NCBI GenBank assembly: GCA_004294195.1
Contig: REAQ01000173.1
Coordinates: 1-5,271 of the forward strand
From: Sphingobacteriales bacterium
GTDB taxonomy: Bacteria > Bacteroidota > Bacteroidia > Chitinophagales > Chitinophagaceae
Reading direction: 5' to 3'
Length of the DNA stretch: 5,271 nt
Notes under the pieces: generated by a model
The model's database searches: none
The model's input: only the letters and a program-made list of their open reading frames with translations
What the model was told of the DNA's origin: nothing
Made by a program: the position numbers and the translations under genes
Shown here: positions 1 to 5,217 of the stretch, one piece after another
How the letters are laid out: every line of letters begins with the position of its first letter
Numbering within the stretch: position 1 is the first letter of the stretch

Positions 1-73
1 TGAAGATGTTTATTATTAGCAGTAGAACATTTGGACCATTGAGCCGTTGGGCAATGGGATTAAAGCTAAACAC
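1..73 (-). CDS. Partial CDS (5' end only): hydrophobic N-terminus of an unidentified, possibly membrane protein, GTG start
   Basis: On the minus strand a frame opens with GTG at 73-71 and stays open for 24 codons until it leaves the window at position 1. It encodes a short polar start (about residues 1-12, FSFNPIAQRLN) followed by a strongly hydrophobic run, GPNVLLLIINIF, that looks like the start of a transmembrane segment. The GTG lies inside the last codons of the upstream cysteine-cluster gene, giving an 8-bp overlap (GTGTTTAG) that suggests one transcript and coupled translation. A purine-rich stretch (AGAGGGA) sits directly upstream of the GTG. The gene has no ATG in the visible part, so ATG-only ORF calling misses it. 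The N-terminus is loosely reminiscent of Bacteroidota rhomboid-type intramembrane proteases, but 24 residues cannot establish this. It could also be a chance open frame. Confidence 0.45.
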   Translation of the reverse strand, partial: MFSFNPIAQRLNGPNVLLLIINIF

Positions 74-572
74 TCCCTCTAACCCTCTCCATCATCTTCT
101 CCACCATCTTATACGTCGCCGGACAATAGGTCACATTCTGGTGATGCACATGCACATAGTCTTTCATCTTCTTCCTGGTCAAATGCGGAAAGCCTGCGCA
201 GTCTAACGGCCTCACTGAATAAATACTGCACATGTTGGTCTTCAGATCCAGAAACTGGCAGGGCTGCTTCACATTCATCCAGTCGCCGATCTTATCAAGA
301 TAAAGATATTTTTTCTTGAATTCATCCACCGTCATATTGAGATGGGCAGAGATGCGGATAAGGTCTTCCTTGGTGAATGTAGGGCTCATCGTTTTGCAGC
401 AGTTGGCACAGGTCAGGCAATCCACTTCTTTCCAAACTTCTTTATCGACCTCTTCGGCCATCGCATCCAGCTTTCGGGGTGGGTTCTTACCCAGTTTGGT
501 GAGGAAGATCCGGAAGCGGCGTTTGTTCAATTCCACCGTTTTGCGAAAGGCACGAAGATTGATGGGCTGCAT
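66..572 (-). CDS. YkgJ-family cysteine-cluster protein (putative Fe-S or zinc binding)
   Basis: A 168-residue soluble protein of the YkgJ/UPF0153 type. The N-terminal third (1-50) is basic and helical. Then come the family's cysteines: CLTCANCC at 52-59 (C52, C55, C58, C59), C105 in KQPCQFLD, C115 in NMCSIY, C125 in the typical RPLDCAGFP block, and C150 near the end. Eight cysteines in this order are thought to bind a metal or an iron-sulfur cluster; the biochemical role of the family is largely unknown. I chose the ATG at 572-570 because the protein then begins MQPINLRAF. The in-frame ATG at 635 would add 21 residues (MQNKFFC...) that do not look like the family and would run nearly to the xerD start. 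It is divergent from xerD and overlaps the next leftward gene by 8 bp, so the two probably form an operon. Confidence 0.88.
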   Translation of the reverse strand: MQPINLRAFRKTVELNKRRFRIFLTKLGKNPPRKLDAMAEEVDKEVWKEVDCLTCANCCKTMSPTFTKEDLIRISAHLNMTVDEFKKKYLYLDKIGDWMNVKQPCQFLDLKTNMCSIYSVRPLDCAGFPHLTRKKMKDYVHVHHQNVTYCPATYKMVEKMMERVRGSV

Positions 573-588
573 AGTGCTGAATGATGGG

Positions 589-619
589 CAAATATGATTC
601 AAAGCGGTTAACAGGCAAA
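589..619 (-). promoter_or_regulatory. Candidate Bacteroidota-type promoter for the cysteine-cluster gene
   Basis: Read on the minus strand, TTTG (619-616) is followed after 19 bp by CATATTTG (596-589). This is close to the Bacteroidota primary-sigma consensus of TTTG near -33 and TAnnTTTG near -7, with one mismatch (C for T at the first base of the -7 box). Transcription would start a few bases downstream, leaving a leader of roughly ten bases before the ATG at 572. The A/T tract next to the -33 box could help as an UP-like region. The match is by eye, and the motif is short enough to arise by chance in AT-rich DNA. Confidence 0.35.
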
Positions 620-637
620 AAAATTTATTTTGCATCC

Positions 638-1543
638 ATGTGGGAGCCCTATAAGAAAGGATTCAAGGCGCATTTGCAGCTGGAGCGCAGCCTCTCGGAT
701 GCAACGGTGGAGGCCTATCTGGCGGATGTCGATAAGTTCACACAGTACCTATCCCTCGAGGAAGGATCGGTACAACCCTCGGGCGTCACCCTCAAGCACC
801 TGCAGGCCTTTTTAAAATGGATTGGTGAGTTGGGGATGACGGCCACCAGCCAATCCCGCATCATCAGCGGCCTCCGCAATTTCTTCCGTTACTGCCAAGC
901 CGAGCAGGTCATCACTGCTGACCCCACCGAGCTCATCGATACCCCACGGTTGAAAAGAACCCTGCCCGACGTATTGTCCTTCGATGAGATCGAACAGATG
1001 ATCGCGCAGATCGATCATAGTAAGGACGATGGCATCCGCAACCGCGCCATCATCGAGATCATGTACAGCTGCGGTCTCCGCGTGAGTGAAGTGTGTAACC
1101 TGCTCCTGCGGTTTTTATATCTTGATGTGGGTTTCATCCGAGTCATCGGTAAAGGAGACAAGGAACGATTGGTTCCCATCGGCAGTGAAGCAGTGAAGCA
1201 TCTTAGGATTTATATGGATCATGTCCGGTTAAAACAAAAACCCAAAACCGGAGATGAAGAGATCGTGTTCCTCAACCGCCGGGGCGGACGATTATCAAGA
1301 GTGATGATCTTCATGATCATTAAAGAGCTGTCTAAGAAAGCAGGGATTCGTAAAGACATCTCTCCACATACGCTTCGGCATTCCTTCGCCACACACCTGG
1401 TGGAAGGCGGCGCGGATCTTCGCGCCGTGCAAGAGATGCTGGGGCATGAGAGTATTACCACTACGGAGATCTATACACATTTGGATCGGGAGTATTTACG
1501 GGAGACGATAATCAAGTATCATCCGGCGTATAAGAAAAATTGA
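638..1543 (+). CDS. xerD: Site-specific tyrosine recombinase XerD
   Basis: A 301-residue tyrosine recombinase that, with XerC, resolves chromosome dimers at dif under control of FtsK at the division septum. The N-terminal SAM-like core-binding domain (about 1-90) contains LERSLSDATVEAYLADVDKF. The catalytic domain follows (about 110-290). All six catalytic residues are present: R148 (CGLRVSE), K172 (IGKGDKER), H244 and R247 (SPHTLRHSFATH), H270 (MLGHESI) and nucleophile Y279 (EIYTHLD). With the ATG at 638 these numbers coincide with those I recall for Escherichia coli XerD, and the length (about 298 in that protein) fits. This is why I prefer it over the upstream in-frame ATGs at 581 and 584. 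The tail KYHPAYKKN resembles the XerD C-terminus. The gene stands alone: divergent from the cysteine-cluster gene and convergent with the vWA gene. XerC is the main alternative call. Confidence 0.92.
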   Translation: MWEPYKKGFKAHLQLERSLSDATVEAYLADVDKFTQYLSLEEGSVQPSGVTLKHLQAFLKWIGELGMTATSQSRIISGLRNFFRYCQAEQVITADPTELIDTPRLKRTLPDVLSFDEIEQMIAQIDHSKDDGIRNRAIIEIMYSCGLRVSEVCNLLLRFLYLDVGFIRVIGKGDKERLVPIGSEAVKHLRIYMDHVRLKQKPKTGDEEIVFLNRRGGRLSRVMIFMIIKELSKKAGIRKDISPHTLRHSFATHLVEGGADLRAVQEMLGHESITTTEIYTHLDREYLRETIIKYHPAYKKN

Positions 1544-1714
1544 AAAAGTAGTAACGCAACAACTCAGTAACGCAACAACTCAACAACTCAGCAACTTAGC
1601 AACTCAACAACTAGCAATTCAGAGCGCCATTGCTATCTTGCTGAGTTACTGAGTTGTTGAGTTGTTGAGTTGTTGAGTTGTTGAGTTATTGAGTTGCTGA
1701 GTTGTTGAGTTACT
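1543..1714 (-). terminator. Candidate terminator for the leftward vWA gene (long hairpin plus T tract)
   Basis: In the leftward direction the long stem is followed directly by ACTTTTTCAATTTTTC (minus strand, from 1549 down to 1534): five Ts, a CA, then five Ts. A hairpin followed by U runs is the form of an intrinsic terminator for the vWA transcript, whose stop codon is at 1727-1725, ten bases before the stem. In the rightward direction the stem is followed by CCCCGG with no U tract, so any termination of xerD would have to rest on the stem itself. The stem is far longer than a usual terminator, so this may be a secondary effect of the repeat. Confidence 0.45.
1550..1714. repeat. Octamer-array inverted repeat: 9 units + 18-nt loop + 9 complementary units
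   Basis: Nine uninterrupted copies of an 8-bp unit TGAGTTRY occupy 1642-1713; the last two bases vary only as AC, GT, AT or GC. The left arm (1551-1621) carries nine copies of the complementary unit RYAACTCA, one shortened to 7 bp (1607-1613) and four others altered inside the AACTCA core (AACGCA twice, AACTTA once, AATTCA once). Aligning the arms 1550-1622 and 1641-1714 gives about 64 Watson-Crick pairs, 9 mismatches and one bulge, around an 18-nt loop (1623-1640). In the plus-strand RNA five of the nine mismatches are G-U wobbles. The element fills the gap between the convergent xerD and vWA genes and has no open reading frame of note. It is either an intergenic hairpin assembled from tandem repeats or a copy of a dispersed repeat; the sequence alone does not decide. 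Confidence 0.9.
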
Positions 1715-1724
1715 CCCCGGCTAA

Positions 1725-3599
1725 CTACTTCTTGGACTGATACAACTTAGACGCCTTCTCACACAGCTCTACAAACTCCTTCCTATACCCTCCAGGGTCT
1801 TCGCCCACTGCAGAATTGGCAAGAGAACGAACAAGGGTGAAATCAGACTCTCCCTTGAATTTAGAATCTGAGAGAATCATTCCAAAGGTTGCAACGGCAG
1901 CGGCTAACCGAAACTGACCGGAGGCCTGTTTGTATGCAATGGACGATGCAGATACAGGCAGTTCCATCAGTTTGCTGGTATTTTCATCGGGTTTCTTATA
2001 ACGAAGTTTAACCAAAAGCAACTCATCACCGTGCTGGAGTTTGCTCTTTTCTTTCTTACTATAGCGAAGTGGATCCACGCTTCCGAGCAATTCTGTCTCC
2101 ACACCTGTAGGAATGATTTCATACAGTGCGGTTACCGTATGTCCGCTGCCCATCTCACCGGCATCTTTCTTATCGTCATTAAAATCTTCCTTATTGAGGA
2201 TACGGTTCTCATATCCAATAAGCCTATAGCCCTGCACCTGCGTGGGGTTGAACTCCAACTGGAATTTTACGTCCTTCGCGATCGTGAATAAGGTGCCACC
2301 AAACTCGTTGACAAAAATTTTCTTTGCTTCACTCATCTGATCAATGTATGCGTGTGTACCGTTGCCCTTATCTGCAAGCTTCTGCATCTTCGCATCCTGG
2401 TAGTTGCCCATACCAAAACCCAGCACAGTGAGGAATACACCAGATGCGCGTTCTTTCTCAATTAAGGACACCATCGCATCATCACTGCTGGCGCCCACAT
2501 TGAAATCACCATCGGTACAAAGGATTACCCGATTGTTACCGCCCTTGATGAAATTTTGCCTTGCAGTATGATAGGCCAATTGAATACCTGCACCACCGGC
2601 TGTTGAACCGCCCGCTTCCAGCTGGTCCAATGCTTGTTTGATTTTTGTTTTATCAGATGTGGGTTCCAGCACCAAACCCGCAGCACCCGCGTACACTACA
2701 ATCGATACCCGATCTTGTTCCCGCAGTTGATCCGCTAGTAATTTCAGCGCACCCTTCACCAATGGCAATTTGTTTTCATCGGTCATCGATCCCGATACAT
2801 CGATGAGGAAAGTGATATTGGAAGGAGGCAGTTCGCGCGTATCTACTTTCTTGCCCTGCAATCCCACCAATAATAATTTATGCTCCGGCTGCCAGGGGCA
2901 ATCAGCTAGTTCGGTATATACGGAGAACGGATGCTCACCTTTCGGTTGTGCGTAACTGTATTGGAAATAATTGATCATCTCTTCCACGCGCACCGCACCG
3001 GCTGGAGGCAAGGTGCCCTGGTTGAGGAATCGGCGCACATTGCTATAGGATGCGGCATCCACGTCCAATGAAAATGTAGAGAGCGGGTCTTGTGTTACGG
3101 CTTTGAAACCGTTTTCATCGATTTTATCGTATCCTTCCGTGTTCCAGTCTTGCGCGGGCTGTTTGTAGCGAGGCGTGTATTCACGAATTGCCATACCTGG
3201 GGAACGTCCAACAAGTTGTTTTGATTTGTCGGTCACACTGCTAGAAAGCATGTCCGTTTTATACTCCGAGCCATATCCAACGATGACAACTTCATCCAAA
3301 TGATTCTCCATAGCTTTTAACTTGACGGTGAGACTGGTCTTACCGCCTAATTTGATTTCTTTCGAGGCGTATCCGACGCTACTGAATACCAATACGGATT
3401 TATCACTGGCCACCTTGATCGAGAAATAACCTTTGTTATCTGTAGTTGTAGCCATACTTGTTCCTTTTTCCATTACCGTGGCATGTATGACAGGATTGCC
3501 TTTATCGTCCAATACATACCCTGACACTTGGACCTGGGCATTTGGCAGGAAGGCGGTCAGCAGCCAACCTGAAAACAGCAGTGCAATAATTGTTCGCAT
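1725..3599 (-). CDS. Secreted vWA-domain protein (YfbK-like) with SusC-type N-terminal carboxypeptidase-regulatory-like domain
   Basis: A 624-residue protein. Residues 1-21 form a Sec signal peptide (basic MR, then IIALLFSGWLLTAFL, likely cut near A21); there is no lipobox cysteine. Residues about 22-100 are a carboxypeptidase-regulatory-like beta domain (VSGYVLDDKGNPVIHATV, NKGYFSIKV, VFSSVGYASKEI), ending in DEVVIVGYG at 102-110, as at the N-terminus of SusC-type transporters; no beta-barrel follows. After a linker comes the YfbK-type N-terminal block (about 170-250, STFSLDVDAASYSNVRRFL). The vWA domain (about 260-440) has a complete metal-ion-dependent adhesion site: D267-x-S269-x-S271, T333 and D363. 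A YfbK-like C-terminal domain ends the protein (about 450-620). It probably acts in the periplasm or at the outer membrane as a metal-dependent binding or scaffold protein; the ligand is unknown. It is divergent from the ECF sigma gene, with 65 bp between, which suggests shared regulation. Confidence 0.88.
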   Translation of the reverse strand: MRTIIALLFSGWLLTAFLPNAQVQVSGYVLDDKGNPVIHATVMEKGTSMATTTDNKGYFSIKVASDKSVLVFSSVGYASKEIKLGGKTSLTVKLKAMENHLDEVVIVGYGSEYKTDMLSSSVTDKSKQLVGRSPGMAIREYTPRYKQPAQDWNTEGYDKIDENGFKAVTQDPLSTFSLDVDAASYSNVRRFLNQGTLPPAGAVRVEEMINYFQYSYAQPKGEHPFSVYTELADCPWQPEHKLLLVGLQGKKVDTRELPPSNITFLIDVSGSMTDENKLPLVKGALKLLADQLREQDRVSIVVYAGAAGLVLEPTSDKTKIKQALDQLEAGGSTAGGAGIQLAYHTARQNFIKGGNNRVILCTDGDFNVGASSDDAMVSLIEKERASGVFLTVLGFGMGNYQDAKMQKLADKGNGTHAYIDQMSEAKKIFVNEFGGTLFTIAKDVKFQLEFNPTQVQGYRLIGYENRILNKEDFNDDKKDAGEMGSGHTVTALYEIIPTGVETELLGSVDPLRYSKKEKSKLQHGDELLLVKLRYKKPDENTSKLMELPVSASSIAYKQASGQFRLAAAVATFGMILSDSKFKGESDFTLVRSLANSAVGEDPGGYRKEFVELCEKASKLYQSKK

Positions 3600-3604
3600 A
3601 GCAT

Positions 3605-3612
3605 TATTTTTG
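3605..3612 (+). promoter_or_regulatory. Candidate -7 element in the sigma/vWA divergent gap
   Basis: TATTTTTG matches the Bacteroidota -7 consensus TAnnTTTG exactly on the plus strand and would place a transcript start some 45 bases before the sigma-factor ATG. No convincing TTTG box is found 19-21 bp upstream, where the sequence is inside the start of the vWA gene, so the promoter may be activator dependent, may be read by the ECF sigma factor itself, or may be a chance match. The 65-bp gap (3600-3664) is otherwise AT-rich, with no Shine-Dalgarno sequence before the ATG at 3665. Confidence 0.25.
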
Positions 3613-3664
3613 GGAAGGATGTGGTATCGAAAAAAATTACATACACATCCGGGAAATATTTTTC

Positions 3665-4249
3665 ATGCAGGAACCCCTACCCATCCGAAAAGACGGCCAG
3701 GCTGACCAGGACCTCATCCGCGCGTATAAGCGTACGGGCAGTATGCAGGTACTCGGTGAACTGTATGCGCCGTATATGGAGCTGGTGCTGGGCGTTTGCC
3801 TGAAATACCTGAAGGATCATGAAGCGGCCCGGGATGCCGTGATGAATATCTTTGAAGAGCTGGTAGACAAACTGAAGAAACACGAGGTGGATCAGTTCCG
3901 CGGCTGGCTCTATGTAGTGGCTAGAAATCACTGCCTTATGCAGCTTCGGAAAGATGGAAAGGTGAAAATCACCGAAATAGGTGAATCGTTTATGCAATCG
4001 GATGAAGAATGGCATCTGAATGGTGTCATGGAAAAAGAGGCCAGCCTGAAGGTGATGGAAGACTGTATGGAAACCCTGCCCGGTGAGCAAAAACAGAGCG
4101 TGGCGCTTTTTTACCTGGATGGCAAGTGTTACCAGGAGATCGCAGAACTGACCGGCCAGGAATGGAACCGCGTCAGAAGCCAGATCCAGAATGGGAAACG
4201 CAACCTGAAGATCTGTATCGAGAAAAAACAAAAAGAAATGCAATCGTGA
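3665..4249 (+). CDS. ECF-family RNA polymerase sigma factor (sigma-70 regions 2 and 4)
   Basis: A 194-residue cytoplasmic sigma factor with the two-domain ECF layout. Region 2 spans about 17-96: DLIRAYKRTGSMQVLGELYAPY, then LGVCLKYLKDHEAARDAVMNIFEEL (core binding, -10 recognition) and FRGWLYVVARNHCLMQLRK, which corresponds to regions 2.3-2.4. An acidic linker (about 103-125) leads to region 4 (about 126-185): METLPGEQKQSVALFYLDG, then the helix-turn-helix CYQEIAELTGQEWNRVRSQIQNGKRNL that contacts the -35 element. Regions 1 and 3 are absent, as expected. The ATG at 3665 gives a normal ECF length. Its stop overlaps the start of the downstream membrane protein, so the two are almost surely co-transcribed and translationally coupled, the usual arrangement of an ECF sigma factor and its anti-sigma factor. 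Its targets are unknown; autoregulation and control of the divergent vWA gene are plausible. Confidence 0.92.
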   Translation: MQEPLPIRKDGQADQDLIRAYKRTGSMQVLGELYAPYMELVLGVCLKYLKDHEAARDAVMNIFEELVDKLKKHEVDQFRGWLYVVARNHCLMQLRKDGKVKITEIGESFMQSDEEWHLNGVMEKEASLKVMEDCMETLPGEQKQSVALFYLDGKCYQEIAELTGQEWNRVRSQIQNGKRNLKICIEKKQKEMQS

Positions 4250-5217
4250 GCCTGGGACAACCATATCATTATACATCGGAAGACCTGCGTCGGTATTTTG
4301 ATGGCCGCATGACGCCAGCTGAGATGCATGCAATGGAGAAAGCGGCATTGGATGATCCTTTTCTGGCTGACGCGATGGAGGGATTGGAGATTGCACCTGC
4401 TTCAGCGATTCAGGCCGACATGCATACCCTTTCGAAACAATTGGAGCAGCGCGTGACCCCGGCGAAACTTGTGCCGATGCGTCCTGAACGGCCCTGGATG
4501 GCCATTGCTGCGGCATCGGTGATTCTGGTAGGCTTTGCGATGACGCTATGGTACACCAACCCTAACCCTCAACCCTCGGTGATCGCCAAAGTGGAGCCTC
4601 CGGCTCGCGAAGAAGCTTCGCCAATTGTACAAGCAGATTCCACCGCGGCCCTCGCTCCCACCCCTCCTCCACCCAAATTGAATGAAAAACAATCTGAAGC
4701 GGTGACGAAGGTGGATGCACCCGAGACAATAACCAATAACGAATTAACCAATAACGATTCCAGGCAAGACAGCACGAAGCAGCTGATTGCAGCAGCATCG
4801 GAAAGAAAAGACGATAAGCCCTCACCATTGGGTGAAAGCGCCGATAGATCAAAAATTGATAAAGAAGCAACCCAACGCATGCGCTCTGTTGCCCCTGCCG
4901 CAGCCCCCCTGGCTGAGAAATCAAAAAAAGAATCACCGGGCGGCAGAATCTACACTGAACCAGCAGACGGCTGGAGCGCCTGGGAAGTATATGTCCTTAA
5001 TAACCTCCGCAGACCCAAAGACCCCGTGGTTCATGGCAATGTGGTCGTAAGTTTCAGCGTCAACCCGGAAAACGGCAAGCCCTTTGATATCAAGATCGAT
5101 AAAGGTCTACATCCCCTCTACGATAAAGAAGCGATCCGTCTCATCAAGGAAGGCCCGGTTTGGGCAGTGTATAATACAGAAGCGGCGGTGAAGACGACGG
5201 TGACAGTGGTTTTCTAA
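4246..5217 (+). CDS. Putative anti-sigma factor: single-pass membrane protein with TonB-like C-terminal domain
   Basis: A 323-residue protein starting at GTG 4246-4248, which overlaps the sigma-factor stop (GTGA). This start fits because the helix LRRYFDGRMTPAEMHAMEKAALDDPFLADAMEGLE (about 14-48) is intact; upstream codons in this frame merely shadow the sigma gene. That segment resembles the helical sigma-binding region of zinc-finger anti-sigma factors but has no cysteine. One transmembrane helix lies at about 84-103 (WMAIAAASVILVGFAMTLWY). It is followed by a periplasmic linker rich in Pro, Ala and charged residues (PTPPPPK at 138-144), then a TonB C-terminal-like domain (about 243-323): NLRRPKDPVVHGNVVVSFSV, GKPFDIKIDKGLHPLYDKEAIRLIKEGPVW and the final strand TTVTVVF. 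Orientation should be N-in, C-out. It probably sequesters the sigma factor and receives a periplasmic signal. An energy-transducing TonB role is the alternative, but ExbB/ExbD are not in the window. Confidence 0.82.
   Translation: MSLGQPYHYTSEDLRRYFDGRMTPAEMHAMEKAALDDPFLADAMEGLEIAPASAIQADMHTLSKQLEQRVTPAKLVPMRPERPWMAIAAASVILVGFAMTLWYTNPNPQPSVIAKVEPPAREEASPIVQADSTAALAPTPPPPKLNEKQSEAVTKVDAPETITNNELTNNDSRQDSTKQLIAAASERKDDKPSPLGESADRSKIDKEATQRMRSVAPAAAPLAEKSKKESPGGRIYTEPADGWSAWEVYVLNNLRRPKDPVVHGNVVVSFSVNPENGKPFDIKIDKGLHPLYDKEAIRLIKEGPVWAVYNTEAAVKTTVTVVF
4730..4759 (+). repeat. In-frame 15-bp tandem duplication in the periplasmic linker
   Basis: Two adjacent copies of TAACCAATAACGAWT (4730-4744 and 4745-4759) differ at one base. 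Because 15 is a multiple of three, the frame is kept and the linker reads ITNNE then LTNND (residues 162-171). It appears to be a recent slippage duplication in a flexible, weakly constrained region. Confidence 0.8.

Noticed and set aside
626..632. TATTTTG just before the xerD ATG as a -7 promoter box
   Set aside because: It is one base short of TAnnTTTG, has no -33 partner at the right distance, and would give an almost leaderless transcript.
581..637. Upstream in-frame ATGs for xerD
   Set aside because: The 638 start gives family length and catalytic-residue numbering like E. coli XerD; the extra 19 residues are not family-like and would include the promoter candidate of the divergent gene.
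1550..1714. The inverted repeat as a CRISPR array, a dif site, or insertion-sequence ends
   Set aside because: There are no spacers between the units, the arms are far longer than a 28-bp dif site and do not have its two 11-bp half-sites with a short centre, and no transposase gene or target duplication is visible.
2031..2291. Plus-strand open frame of 86 codons opposite the vWA gene
   Set aside because: Antisense shadow of a clearly coding region, with no domain or ribosome-binding signal.
4126..4245. N-terminal extension of the TonB-like protein from the ATG at 4126
   Set aside because: The added residues are a frame shadow of the sigma-factor HTH region; the GTG overlapping the sigma stop is the better start.
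3677..4516. Long open frame on the minus strand (279 codons) opposite the sigma and TonB-like genes
   Set aside because: It lies entirely antisense to two well-supported genes, has no recognisable domain, is rich in His, Gln and Phe as shadow frames often are, and ends inside the sigma gene.
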